This document shows, piece by piece, positions 32,783 to 41,273 of a stretch of DNA of 64,000 bases; position 1 is the first letter of the stretch, and every line of letters starts with the position of its first letter. The stretch is from the NCBI GenBank assembly GCA_030430575.1, contig JAUIKF010000035.1:1-64000 (forward strand), in the 5' to 3' direction. Both the position numbers and the translations under genes were made by a program. The notes beneath the pieces are model-generated. The model saw nothing but the letters and a program-made list of their open reading frames with translations, did no database searches and was not told the origin of the DNA. The stretch is from Bacteroidia bacterium (lineage in GTDB: Bacteria; Bacteroidota; Bacteroidia; J057).

Positions 32783-33274
32783 ATGGATACATCAATGAAA
32801 CAGGCCTTATTCGTTCTGCTCTTGGTGTGCTTGGGCGCTTGTACCACCACACAAAAGGGGAAAAAAGCTGAGTCAGAAACTTCAAGCGCAACAATCATTT
32901 ACCTGTATGAGGATGCCAAAAAACCATTGGCGGAAGATGTGATCAGCCAAGCGATCGCTGCATCCAAAGTGCCTATCCTGTATTTTTATGCAGACTGGTG
33001 TGGCCCTTGTAGAAGTTTCAATAAGGCGCTAAAAGACCCCCTCATGCACAAAGCACTCGAAAATGCTGTCTTGATAAAGATTGATGTGGATTATGACGCA
33101 CAAGACCTCGGCGGAAAATACTCGATATTTTCTATCCCTACTTTCCTAAAAGTGAATGAGAAAGGAGAAGTATTGGCACGGATATCTTCGAGTGAATGGG
33201 ACGCAAATATTGCCAGGAATATCGCTCCAGTCATGGATAAGCTGATAAATGAGGAGGTGTATGATAAAAAATAA
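32783..33274 (+). CDS. Thioredoxin-fold lipoprotein
   Basis: A 163-residue protein with a lipobox (LGAC, Cys20 when counted from this start) and a thioredoxin domain. The CxxC motif is WCGPC (Cys73 and Cys76), followed by FNKALKDPLMHKALENA and the cis-Pro region FSIPTFLKVNEKGEV. It probably reduces or rearranges disulfides, or binds partner thiols, on the periplasmic side of an envelope membrane. The start may instead be the Met at position 5, which gives a more usual signal peptide. It lies 34 bases after the lipoprotein gene. Confidence 0.88.
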   Translation: MDTSMKQALFVLLLVCLGACTTTQKGKKAESETSSATIIYLYEDAKKPLAEDVISQAIAASKVPILYFYADWCGPCRSFNKALKDPLMHKALENAVLIKIDVDYDAQDLGGKYSIFSIPTFLKVNEKGEVLARISSSEWDANIARNIAPVMDKLINEEVYDKK

Positions 33275-33280
33275 CGGTCT

Positions 33281-33313
33281 AAGGGTTAATACCGTTAATG
33301 GTATCTGAACCCC
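33281..33313. other. Nested inverted repeat in a short intergenic gap
   Basis: AGGGTT/AACCCCT surrounds an inner ATACC/GGTAT pair with loop GTTAAT. It could be a weak terminator or RNA structure between the thioredoxin and YARHG genes. There is no T-run. Confidence 0.35.
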
Positions 33314-33325
33314 TAATTAACCATA

Positions 33326-34228
33326 ATGTATCCCAAATTCCCCTTAATCATCTTTCTCTTCCAGTCACTCATCTTCTCAACTGGAAAAGCACAGTTACCT
33401 TTCTACGAATTCGAAACAACCATCGCTCATGCCAAATCCGCTGATGATTTGGCATCCTTAACGGTGGGCGATTTATGGCTTGTGCGGAACTATATCTTCG
33501 CCAAACATGGCTACCATTTCAAGAATCCTAAGCTCAATTCCTATTTTCAAGAGGCTTTTGAATTCATCTGTGACAATCCCAATGCCCACACTTTGTTGAC
33601 TGCGGATGAAGTGAAAATGGTAGCCTTATTGCGTCAGGTAGAAAAACAAAAGAAGTTGGCGCTTCAAACGGTGACCATAAGGCGTGATACGTTTTCCCTC
33701 AGGAATCATCAGCTTGTCAATAAAGGAGAAGCGATTTCCAGTAGCCCAGAATACCACTATATTTCATCTGATTTTTTGGAGAATGGCCTGCATTTGATTC
33801 AAATTTCATCAGCCTATGATATCGGTGACCTTGGATGCTGTGGGGAGAGGGGAGTGAAAAATAAAGTGGTGAAACAGTTCCTCTATTACCCTCTGACTCA
33901 GAAACTATTGGAAATTCCTGATCCGATTACTCAAGACAGATATATTGAGGAAATCTTTAAACACCAATTTATCTTCGTCTTCAACCATATTTTTTCAGGC
34001 GCCCATAGCCTTGAAATTTTCACCTTGGATGGGTTCCAAAAACTAGGAGAATTGGATGAAATTGAAGGAATGGAAATCAAGGAAGAGGAAGTAGAAATTT
34101 GGGAATTTATGGACAAGAAGACGGAGTTTCCCTATAAATATCGGCGTAAGTGGATTTTTAGGGAAGGGGTGTTGAAGCGTACTGAAATCATCGAAAAGGT
34201 AGAAGCGGCGTGGTATTTTGCTGGGTGA
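33326..34228 (+). CDS. YARHG-domain exported protein
   Basis: A 300-residue protein with a signal peptide (about 1-23, ending GKAQ). A YARHG domain follows: LWLVRNYIFAKHGYHFKNP and then YFQEAFEF, which keeps the defining (A/K)-R/K-HGY pattern. The domain is found in bacterial envelope proteins and is thought to act outside the cell or in the periplasm; its role is not known. The C-terminal 150 residues are an unrecognised beta-rich part with a charged end. It is the third gene of the envelope run and has no close downstream partner. Confidence 0.82.
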   Translation: MYPKFPLIIFLFQSLIFSTGKAQLPFYEFETTIAHAKSADDLASLTVGDLWLVRNYIFAKHGYHFKNPKLNSYFQEAFEFICDNPNAHTLLTADEVKMVALLRQVEKQKKLALQTVTIRRDTFSLRNHQLVNKGEAISSSPEYHYISSDFLENGLHLIQISSAYDIGDLGCCGERGVKNKVVKQFLYYPLTQKLLEIPDPITQDRYIEEIFKHQFIFVFNHIFSGAHSLEIFTLDGFQKLGELDEIEGMEIKEEEVEIWEFMDKKTEFPYKYRRKWIFREGVLKRTEIIEKVEAAWYFAG

Positions 34229-34248
34229 TGGCGAAATAAATGCTAATT

Positions 34249-34256
34249 TAGCTTTG
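34249..34256 (+). promoter_or_regulatory. Candidate -7 promoter element before the tail-sheath gene
   Basis: TAGCTTTG matches the TAnnTTTG consensus and lies 18 bases before the start, so the sheath gene may have its own promoter. No TTG stands at the correct -33 distance. Confidence 0.35.
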
Positions 34257-34274
34257 ATATAAATACCACTTCTT

Positions 34275-35852
34275 ATGAATGACCTGGCCCCAAATACACC
34301 GGGCGTCTATATCTCAAAAAATAGCGCTTTGCCAAATTCTAGGATGACTGTACCTACGGCTGTTCCGGCGTTTATAGGCTATACTCCTTGTGCGGAATAC
34401 CAAGGGAAGTCCTATACTAATAAGCCCGTAAAGATCACCTCATTTGAAGCGTTCAAAAGTTTCTTTTGTTTGCCAAACCCACCTGCTCCCACAGATCCTC
34501 CTCAGCAATACTACCCGCAGTATTATTTGGTGAAACAGGCTCAGCAGCCGACCAAGAGTGATTTTGTGAAAATTGGAAATGATTATTATGCGATCCTGCC
34601 AGATCCTAATACCATTTATTATTTCTATAATAGCATAAGGCTGTTTTATCAAAATGGGGGAGGAGATGCTTATATCGTTTCGGTGGGAGGGTATGGGGCC
34701 TCTTCCGGTTCGCCCATAAAGCCGGGGGAGCACATAGTCAATTCCAATGTGAAATTGAATGACTTGCTAGCTGGCATCAAATTGCTGGAGCAGGAACCTG
34801 ATCCCACCATGTATATCTGTCCAGATGCGACTCTTCTTTCTGTTGCTGATAATGCCACCTTGATGCAAGCCATGCTGGCCCAAAATGAAGAAATGCAGAC
34901 AGCGATCAGTATTTTTGATGTGATAGGAGGCAGGAATCCTGATCCCATGTTGTATACAAAAGATATAGAGACTTTTCGAAAAAGTACAGGAACAACGGGG
35001 TTGAGGAATGGGGTGGTTTATTATCCCTTTATCGGCTCGATGGTCATGCAATCTGCTGACCTCAACTACACCAATTTATTTGAGGGAGAGGTCAATAAAC
35101 TGGAACCCTTGCTCAATCCGCCTACCAGCCCTAACTCAACGGTGGCCACCATTTTAGCTGAAATCGAAAATCCTCCTGCAAACCCACTGACGGTCAGGCA
35201 ATACCAAAGTAGCCTGCTTGCAGCTAGTGATACCTATAACACCATCATGAACCATATGCTTGCAGATGCCAATAGATTGCCACCTAGTAGCGGGATGGCA
35301 GGCGTAATGACGATGATGGACAATAACCATGGCGTTTGGAAAGCACCTGTCAATACTTCAATGGCAGGAGCTATCTCGCTGCCGATCAGATTGACTGAGG
35401 AGGATCATGCCTCACTTAATGTAGATGCTAATTCAGGAAAATCTATCAATTCGATTCGCGAATTTACAGGTCAGGGAATCTTGATTTGGGGAGCAAGAAC
35501 CCTCGACGGAAACAACCAAGACTCGCGATATCTGAATGTCCGCAGGATGATGATTTTTATTGAGCAATCATGCAGATTGGCTGCTCGAGAATATGTGTTT
35601 AGGCCAAATGAACAGGATACCTGGACTGCGGTTAAGGCTACCATAAACAGTTTCCTTTCAGAAGTTTGGAAAGAAGGAGGGCTGATAGGGGCAAGCCCCG
35701 GGGACGCCTTTTCTGTTGAGTGTGGACTGGGAACTACGATGACATCAGAAGATATATTGAATGGAATTTTGCGGATAACAGTCAAGGTTGCAGCGACTCA
35801 CCCAGCAGAGTATTCTGTGATTACCTTTGAACAAGAAGTGGCACCTGGATGA
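34275..35852 (+). CDS. Phage-tail-sheath-like contractile protein (orphan)
   Basis: A 525-residue cytoplasmic protein. The N-terminus NTPGVYISKNSALPNSRMTV, the following TAVPAFIGYT and the C-terminal SIREFTGQGILIWGARTL, SRYLNVRRMMIFIEQSC and EYVFRPNEQDTW belong to the sheath proteins of contractile tails and extracellular contractile injection systems. Sheaths wrap an inner tube and drive it through a target envelope. Length fits a full protein. No tube, baseplate, spike, AAA ATPase or cap gene is seen on either side; the neighbours are envelope lipoproteins and a glycosyltransferase. It may serve a machine encoded elsewhere or be a leftover. The frame is intact, which argues for use. Confidence 0.9.
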   Translation: MNDLAPNTPGVYISKNSALPNSRMTVPTAVPAFIGYTPCAEYQGKSYTNKPVKITSFEAFKSFFCLPNPPAPTDPPQQYYPQYYLVKQAQQPTKSDFVKIGNDYYAILPDPNTIYYFYNSIRLFYQNGGGDAYIVSVGGYGASSGSPIKPGEHIVNSNVKLNDLLAGIKLLEQEPDPTMYICPDATLLSVADNATLMQAMLAQNEEMQTAISIFDVIGGRNPDPMLYTKDIETFRKSTGTTGLRNGVVYYPFIGSMVMQSADLNYTNLFEGEVNKLEPLLNPPTSPNSTVATILAEIENPPANPLTVRQYQSSLLAASDTYNTIMNHMLADANRLPPSSGMAGVMTMMDNNHGVWKAPVNTSMAGAISLPIRLTEEDHASLNVDANSGKSINSIREFTGQGILIWGARTLDGNNQDSRYLNVRRMMIFIEQSCRLAAREYVFRPNEQDTWTAVKATINSFLSEVWKEGGLIGASPGDAFSVECGLGTTMTSEDILNGILRITVKVAATHPAEYSVITFEQEVAPG

Positions 35853-35863
35853 AAAATAATAAA

Positions 35864-36862
35864 TCAATTTTCTAATTCTCCATTTTCAATTCTCTCCAAA
35901 ACCACCTCTGGCGTCAACTCCTCCATACACCGAAAATGCCCCTTCGGGCATTTCTGATGACCGATCTTCGAACAAGGTCTACAGCCTGGCTCTGTATTCT
36001 CCAAAATCACATGATCTGTCCGATAGGGTGTCATCCCAAAAGCTGGGACTGTATTTCCCCAAAGCGAATAGGTCTTCATCCCAAAGGCCGCAGCGATGTG
36101 CATAAAGCCCGTGTCGTGGGTAAGCACGGCTTGGCATTGCTTCATCAATGCTGCAGCCTCCAATAGCCCAAAATGGGCTACCGCATCGAAATAGGGCACC
36201 TTCAGATGCTGCGTGAGGTAATCCGCTTCTTCTCGCGCATCAGGCCCTCCAATGAGCATCACCGGCCGTCCTAGCTGGTTGAGCAATGTCTCAAAATGAT
36301 GGGTAGGCCATCGTTTGGTAGCCCATTTGGCGCCAAGAACAACCCCTAAGAGATTGGGAACTCCTTGCAAAGAGCTGGGAAGTTTTGCTGCCATTTCTCC
36401 TTCCATCCCATCAGGCAAAAACAACTCTAGTCCTTTGTTATCAAGTGTTATGTTCAACCCGTGAAGCGTTTCCCCGTAGCGCATCACGATATGAGGAATC
36501 TCTCCCGCGAGTGGTCTCAGGAGCGGTTGACAGAGAATGTATTTGCTGAGATTTTTTTTGTTAAAAGTTGAAGCGGGACATTTCAGTGCCCGTTTTACCC
36601 GCAAGGTGCGCAGGTTATTATGTAGATCGAGGATATGGTCAAATTTCTCTTTCCTGAGTTGTGTGAGCTGCTCAGAGAGGTTTTCTGCTAAAAGATGTAA
36701 GCGATCTAGGTGAGGGTTGTGAATTAATAGGTCTTTATAGGCGGGTTTGGTGAAATAATGGATTTCGGCATCGGGTAGTGCGGCCCTAAGGCTCCTGATA
36801 ACGGGGGACGTCAAAACGATGTCCCCAATGGCACTAAAACGAAGAATCAGAATTTTTTTCAC
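35864..36862 (-). CDS. Family 9 glycosyltransferase (ADP-heptose:LPS heptosyltransferase-like)
   Basis: A 332-residue GT-B enzyme. ILILRFSAIGDIVLTSPVIR at the N-terminus and HDTGFMHIAAAFGMKTYSLWG in the C-terminal half are the two family hallmarks. Family 9 enzymes transfer heptose from a nucleotide sugar to the LPS core at the inner membrane; the exact sugar cannot be told from sequence. It is convergent with the sheath gene, with only 11 bases between stops. A -7-like element (36889-36896) precedes it. Confidence 0.9.
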   Translation of the reverse strand: MKKILILRFSAIGDIVLTSPVIRSLRAALPDAEIHYFTKPAYKDLLIHNPHLDRLHLLAENLSEQLTQLRKEKFDHILDLHNNLRTLRVKRALKCPASTFNKKNLSKYILCQPLLRPLAGEIPHIVMRYGETLHGLNITLDNKGLELFLPDGMEGEMAAKLPSSLQGVPNLLGVVLGAKWATKRWPTHHFETLLNQLGRPVMLIGGPDAREEADYLTQHLKVPYFDAVAHFGLLEAAALMKQCQAVLTHDTGFMHIAAAFGMKTYSLWGNTVPAFGMTPYRTDHVILENTEPGCRPCSKIGHQKCPKGHFRCMEELTPEVVLERIENGELEN

Positions 36863-37214
36863 GAAAATTACTTGTTTTTATGTAAAGTCAAAGATACAAC
36901 AGGAACGCAGACTATTTTAGGCATAGTTATTGTATTTATGCATCCCTGAGAAAGGGATTTAATCCCATACCTAATCTAACCGCTTACACACATAGCCGAT
37001 CGTTTTGATCGGCTATTGTTTAAAGCCGGCCAACAGACCAAGAAAACAAACGGCTATTTCCTCTTTCTGTCTTTCAGGAAGGGGAATTTGCTTTTTAGTG
37101 GTAGATGATTTCCCCCTATTGGTCTATTTATCCCCAAAACTGCAAATTCATGTAGCAACCAAGCAACTCTTTATCAGTAAATTGGGTCTTGTTTGATTAA
37201 ATAGGCTTTCTCTT
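36863..37214. other. Structured intergenic region between divergent genes
   Basis: A 352-bp stretch without a convincing gene. It contains small hairpins (36942-36958, and GGGATTTAATCCC within 36954-36966) and a 10-bp stem ATAGCCGATC/GATCGGCTAT at 36992-37015 followed by TGTTT, which looks like a terminator although no upstream plus-strand gene exists. This would fit a short untranslated RNA, or a remnant. A 63-codon frame from 37005 overlaps the hairpin and is unlikely to be real. Confidence 0.4.
36889..36896 (-). promoter_or_regulatory. Candidate -7 promoter element for the glycosyltransferase gene
   Basis: On the minus strand TATCTTTG fits the TAnnTTTG consensus, 27 bases from the start. 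A -33 element at the correct distance is not clear. Confidence 0.35.
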
Positions 37215-38249
37215 ATGCTATATTCATCTACTACTTACCGGATATGGGTTTTGACCTTTTCTTTTGTTGTGTTCCTGGTTGCTGCAAGTTGGCAAGTGAT
37301 GGAAGAGGAGGATGGCCCCTTATTTCAAGATAATAAGCTGTTAGAATTACGGATCTCCCTTGCCATCGATTCCCTTCAGGCGGATCGCGGGAAAAAAGCC
37401 TCTTACCATACGGCGCAATTATGGGATTTATCCACTTCTGCTGATGCCATTGCGGTCAAAGTAAAAGCGAGAGGCAATTTTCGCCGAGATCCCAAGAATT
37501 GCATTTTTCCACCTCTAAAGATGAAATTCAAAGGAGATAACCACCTCCAATCTGCTTTTGCCTATCAAAAGAAACTCAAATTAGTGACTCATTGTACCGA
37601 AGATGCCTATGTATTAAAAGAGTATCTGTTGTACAAAATTTACAATTTGCTTTCTCCTTATAGCTTTCGAGTGCGATTAGCTGAGATTACTTATGAGGAT
37701 ATTTTGGGAAATTATGGGGCAGAGAAACAATTTGCCTTTTTTATTGAAGATGAAAAAGCGCTCGCTGCGCGCCACGAAGGGATTTTGATTGAGTCTGGGG
37801 TCAAACCCGAAGAGATGGCTACCCAAGAATTATTGACCCTTTATCTTTTTGAATACATGGTAGGGAACCTGGATTGGGATGTCACCCTACAAAAAAACTT
37901 GATTGTAATGGGCTATGGAGACGGCCGCCTGCCTGTGGCTGTTCCCTATGACTTCGACTTGACAGGTGCGGTGGAAGCACCTTATTGCGAAAGGGTCCTT
38001 GGTGAACCAGTCAGCAAAGACAATACCCGTAAATTCAGGAAGGTCTGCTGTTCTAAGGCAGAGTTGGCAGAAGCCATCGCCCAGTTTCAAGCCCAGCAAG
38101 CGGCCATTTTCTCCCTCATCAACGATTTCCCCTACCTCAATAAGCGTCAAAAGAACAAACTCACGCGGTATTTAGAAGATTTTTTTGAAACCCTTGATAA
38201 CCCTGAAAAAGTAAACACTACCTTTGTAATAGCGTGTAAGCAAAATTGA
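37215..38249 (+). CDS. Exported protein with possible CotH-like kinase fold
   Basis: A 344-residue protein with an N-terminal signal peptide or anchor (about 1-27). The pattern resembles CotH-type atypical protein kinases: a substrate-like VKVKARGNFRRDPKNC followed by PPLKMKF, then a central helical part, then NLDWDVTLQKN (residues around 217-227) and VPYDFDLTGAV, where the DFD would be the metal-binding motif. The order (RGN...N.D...QKN...DFD) is what CotH proteins show, but the match is weak. If real, it would phosphorylate surface proteins or ligands outside the cytoplasm. It is 24 bases upstream of the asparaginase-like gene. Confidence 0.55.
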   Translation: MLYSSTTYRIWVLTFSFVVFLVAASWQVMEEEDGPLFQDNKLLELRISLAIDSLQADRGKKASYHTAQLWDLSTSADAIAVKVKARGNFRRDPKNCIFPPLKMKFKGDNHLQSAFAYQKKLKLVTHCTEDAYVLKEYLLYKIYNLLSPYSFRVRLAEITYEDILGNYGAEKQFAFFIEDEKALAARHEGILIESGVKPEEMATQELLTLYLFEYMVGNLDWDVTLQKNLIVMGYGDGRLPVAVPYDFDLTGAVEAPYCERVLGEPVSKDNTRKFRKVCCSKAELAEAIAQFQAQQAAIFSLINDFPYLNKRQKNKLTRYLEDFFETLDNPEKVNTTFVIACKQN

Positions 38250-38273
38250 TCCAAAGATTCATTACCTAGCCGC

Positions 38274-38768
38274 ATGACTATTCGCGTATTTGCAACAGGG
38301 GGTACTTTTGACAAAGAGTACGACTACATCCACGGAACCTTATTTTTCAAAACCACTCAACTTCCGAGCATGTTTCGCCAAGGGCGTTCGACACTTGATA
38401 TCAAGCTTCGGACGCTCATGATGATGGACAGCCTTGATTTCACCGAGAAAGAGCGCGCCTTGATCGCTAAAAGCTGTGCAGAATGTGTAGAAGATAAGAT
38501 CGTCATTACCCATGGGACAGATACGATGGCCCAAACAGCAGCTTACCTTGCTGAACGCATTCAGGACAAAACCATCGTCCTCACAGGGGCTATGATCCCC
38601 TATTCATTTGGTAGTTCCGACGGGTTTTTCAACCTCGGCAGCGCCATGGCTTTTGTCCAAACCCTGCCAAAAGGCGTTTATGTCTGCATGAACGGTCGCT
38701 ACTTCAATTGGGACAATGTTCGAAAAAACCGCACAACAGGGGTCTTTGAAGAGCTAAATCTTTCCTGA
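38274..38768 (+). CDS. Short asparaginase-domain protein (N-terminal domain only)
   Basis: A 164-residue protein equal to the N-terminal domain of L-asparaginase. It carries ATGGTFD (nucleophile Thr11) and THGTDTM (Thr82, Asp83), which form part of the active site, and LTGAMIPYSFGSSDG. The C-terminal domain of full asparaginases is absent. Stand-alone forms of this kind are found in many bacteria and are not necessarily broken. Whether it hydrolyses asparagine is open, because the second domain contributes to the active site in full-length dimers. The gene follows the CotH-like gene closely. Confidence 0.85.
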   Translation: MTIRVFATGGTFDKEYDYIHGTLFFKTTQLPSMFRQGRSTLDIKLRTLMMMDSLDFTEKERALIAKSCAECVEDKIVITHGTDTMAQTAAYLAERIQDKTIVLTGAMIPYSFGSSDGFFNLGSAMAFVQTLPKGVYVCMNGRYFNWDNVRKNRTTGVFEELNLS

Positions 38769-38781
38769 GGCATAAGGAGAG
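38762..38781. repeat. 20-bp direct repeat, copy 1
   Basis: TTCCTGAGGCATAAGGAGAG covers the stop codon of the asparaginase-like gene. An exact copy is at 38936-38955. Confidence 0.9.
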
Positions 38782-38784
38782 ATT

Positions 38785-38875
38785 GCAGAATATCGAACAA
38801 GGAGTGATGATTGTTGATTTGAAAAAAGCGCTTTTACTTCCTCAATCCTTGTTCTGCAATCGATATTCTTCAATC
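38785..38875. terminator. Imperfect inverted repeat between convergent genes; likely bidirectional terminator
   Basis: The arms share ATATCGAACAAGGA and ATTGCAGA-type pieces in opposite orientation, with a perfect AAAAGCGCTTTT at the centre (38823-38834). It lies between the ends of the asparaginase-like and mutarotase genes and could stop transcription from both sides. Confidence 0.5.
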
Positions 38876-38927
38876 AATCCTGCCATTATCTCAAATTAGA
38901 AATCAGACAATTATTAATGACCAAGCC

Positions 38928-40016
38928 CTAACCTCTTCCTGAGGCATAAGGAGAGCTCCCAAATCGATAGATCGTCTCTGTCCGATAAGTCTCTCCTGGA
39001 ATCACTACAGGGCTAGGAAAATGGGGCTGATTGGGGCTGTCTGGAAAATGTTGTGTTTCTAGGCAAAAAGCCGACTGGGCCGTATATCGCCCACTTTTGC
39101 CTTGATCATTTCCCGACAACCAGTTGCCTCCATAAAACTGCATGCCAGGCGCATCTGTGAAGACTTCCATGGTCCGTCCAGATCGGGGAGCTACCACCCG
39201 AGCTACAAGGTTCACAGTTCCCGATAAGCGATTTTTCAATACATAATTATGGTCATATCCATTACCATATTCCAATTGCTGGTTAGCTATTCCTAGGCGT
39301 GATCCTATGGCAGTAGGCGTGCGAAAGTCAAAGGGGGTGCCTTCAACAAGGGCCATTTCTCCAGTAGGAATGAGGTGGCTATTTACCGGCGTATACCGAT
39401 CACTCATGATGTTCAACACATGGTCATTGATGGTACCTTGGCCTTCTCCATTTAGGTTAAAATAAGAATGATGGGTAAGGTTTAGGACTGTTTTTTTGTC
39501 GGTGGTGGCAGTATAGGTGATGGATAAAGCATTGTCTGGCGAAAGCTGGTAAACGACCTTTACCTGGAGATTGCCGGGAAATCCTTCTTCGCCATCAGGC
39601 GATAGGTAACTCAATTCAAGTGTCTGACTATCAGGTTGATGGGCATCCCATATGGCAGTGTGAAAACCATCTGGGCCCCCGTGAAGGGAATTGGGGGTAT
39701 TGTTGATAGCCAACTGATAATCGATGCCATCGAGCGCAAATCGCCCTTGGGCGATTCGGTTGGCATAGCGACCAACGGTTGCGCCGTGGTATTTCTCTTC
39801 TGCGGTGAGGTACCCTTCCAAACTGTCAAAGCCCAAGACGACATCAGCCATATTTCCCGCTCGATCTGGCACAAATAGGGAAACTACCCTTGCCCCGTAA
39901 TTGGTGATAAAAACAGCCATGCCTTGGGCATTTTTCAAATGGAAAAGGTCCACTTCCTTTCCATTATGTGTTTGTCGAAATTGGGGGTGGAATAATTCGA
40001 ATTTGCGCTGTATCAT
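38928..40016 (-). CDS. galM: Aldose 1-epimerase (galactose mutarotase)
   Basis: A 362-residue cytoplasmic enzyme that interconverts alpha and beta anomers of galactose or glucose. The galactose-mutarotase fold shows in GARVVSLFVPDRAGNMADVV, the phosphate/sugar-binding NRIAQGRF region, LTHHSYFNLNG with the catalytic His, and CLETQHFPDSPN with the catalytic Glu. The open frame begins at 40067, but Met18 of it (40016, MIQRKFELFHPQF) gives a natural N-terminus and leaves space for promoters toward the divergent monooxygenase gene. Its C-terminal end contains the 20-bp direct repeat. Confidence 0.9.
   Translation of the reverse strand: MIQRKFELFHPQFRQTHNGKEVDLFHLKNAQGMAVFITNYGARVVSLFVPDRAGNMADVVLGFDSLEGYLTAEEKYHGATVGRYANRIAQGRFALDGIDYQLAINNTPNSLHGGPDGFHTAIWDAHQPDSQTLELSYLSPDGEEGFPGNLQVKVVYQLSPDNALSITYTATTDKKTVLNLTHHSYFNLNGEGQGTINDHVLNIMSDRYTPVNSHLIPTGEMALVEGTPFDFRTPTAIGSRLGIANQQLEYGNGYDHNYVLKNRLSGTVNLVARVVAPRSGRTMEVFTDAPGMQFYGGNWLSGNDQGKSGRYTAQSAFCLETQHFPDSPNQPHFPSPVVIPGETYRTETIYRFGSSPYASGRG
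38936..38955. repeat. 20-bp direct repeat, copy 2
   Basis: An exact second copy of the 38762 element in the same orientation. Here it lies in the last codons of the mutarotase gene (encoding part of SSPYASGRG). Confidence 0.9.
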
Positions 40017-40090
40017 GTGGGCCAATTTAGCATGAAAAGCACCTTCCCTCCAAGTTATCCTCTGCAATACATTTTTGCTATTTTTGTCCT

Positions 40091-41212
40091 ATGCAACATA
40101 CTCCCAATCTCATCATCGGCGCAGGACCTGCGGGTTTGGCTATGGCTGGCCGGCTCACGAAAATGAACCTTCCCTATATTCTGTTGGAACAAAGTGAGCA
40201 AGTCTGCCATTCATGGAAAAACCATTATGATCGATTGCACCTACACACGATCAAGGAATATTCCTATTTGCCCTATGCCCCGCTTCCAGAAGATTATCCC
40301 ACTTATGTGCCTCGTCAGAAGATGTGTGAATATTATGATCAATATGCGGAGCAAATGGACATTCAGCCCTTGTTTGGAAAAGCAGTGACATCCGTGAAGC
40401 GGGTGGAGGAGAAATGGGTGACCCAAACCGCCGATGGGGATAGCTTCTCCTCTGATAATGTCATCGTGTGTACAGGATTTAATCGCGTACTCAATTCTCC
40501 TAGCTGGCCAGGAATGGAGGATTTTGAAGGAGATATTAGCCATAGCCGTTCTTACAAAAATGGGGCTTCATTTAAAGGCAAAAATGTCCTGGTAGTGGGA
40601 ATGGGAAATACAGGAGCAGAATTGACAATAGACTTGCATGAGCATGGGGCTACCCCGTTTATTTCTGTGCGTGGCCCTGTAAACATCGTGTTGCGCGACT
40701 TTATGGGCCGCCCTACGCAGAAGACGGCTATTTTGCTTGGGAAACTTCCCACTTGGATGGGAGATGCTATTGGATCATTTATCACGAAAACGGCCGTAGG
40801 AGACCTAAGTCGTTACGGCATAGAACGTCCCAAAATCGCCCCCGCCGCACAGCTGCGAAAGTATGGTAAGACGCCTGTTATTGATGTCGGAACGATTGAT
40901 TTATTGAAAAAAGGCTTGCTCAAGGTTGTGCCAGGCATAGACCGAATAGAACCCAAGCATGTTACATTTACCGATGGACAGCGCCTGCCCTTTGATGCCA
41001 TTATTCTAGCGACAGGGTATCGGGCCCAGGTGGAAGATTTTATTGAGGATACGACAGGGATCATGAACGAGCACCAAGTCCCCAAAGCCCTATGGGTGGA
41101 CGGGCATCCTGGCTTGTATTTTTTGGGATTTGACGCTTACGCTAGTGGCTTATTGTATGTGGCCTTATTGGATTCGGAGAAAATAGCAGAGAGAATTAAA
41201 AACGGTGCATAA
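40091..41212 (+). CDS. Flavin-dependent monooxygenase (FMO/YUCCA-like)
   Basis: A 373-residue FAD enzyme. The FAD-binding motif is GAGPAG (10-15), the NADPH-binding motif is VLVVGMGNTGAELTI, and the FMO-type signature is FEGDISHSRSYKNG. The aromatic/His-rich substrate side NHYDRLHLHTIKEYSYLPY is also typical. Such enzymes oxygenate nitrogen or sulfur in small molecules, or in the YUCCA group decarboxylate keto acids; the substrate is not predictable here. It stands alone with a terminator hairpin directly after it. Confidence 0.87.
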   Translation: MQHTPNLIIGAGPAGLAMAGRLTKMNLPYILLEQSEQVCHSWKNHYDRLHLHTIKEYSYLPYAPLPEDYPTYVPRQKMCEYYDQYAEQMDIQPLFGKAVTSVKRVEEKWVTQTADGDSFSSDNVIVCTGFNRVLNSPSWPGMEDFEGDISHSRSYKNGASFKGKNVLVVGMGNTGAELTIDLHEHGATPFISVRGPVNIVLRDFMGRPTQKTAILLGKLPTWMGDAIGSFITKTAVGDLSRYGIERPKIAPAAQLRKYGKTPVIDVGTIDLLKKGLLKVVPGIDRIEPKHVTFTDGQRLPFDAIILATGYRAQVEDFIEDTTGIMNEHQVPKALWVDGHPGLYFLGFDAYASGLLYVALLDSEKIAERIKNGA

Positions 41213-41217
41213 AAAAT

Positions 41218-41257
41218 AAAGAATGGCCCAAAAGAATTTTCTTTTGGGCCATTCTTT
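41218..41257. terminator. Perfect bidirectional terminator hairpin
   Basis: Two 19-base arms starting AAAGAATGGCCC are exactly complementary, with only TT between them. A-rich and T-rich flanks suit termination on both strands. It starts 5 bases after the monooxygenase stop and lies just before the end of the receptor remnant on the other strand. Confidence 0.88.
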
Positions 41258-41273
41258 TAGGAAAAATTAATTG

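Noticed and set aside
37005-37196. 63-codon plus-strand frame after the glycosyltransferase gene
   Set aside because: It starts inside a hairpin, has no recognisable features and no support from neighbours.
40079-40086. TATTTTTG as promoter of the monooxygenase gene
   Set aside because: It lies only 4 bases before the start codon, which would give a leaderless message; T-rich sequence matches the consensus easily.
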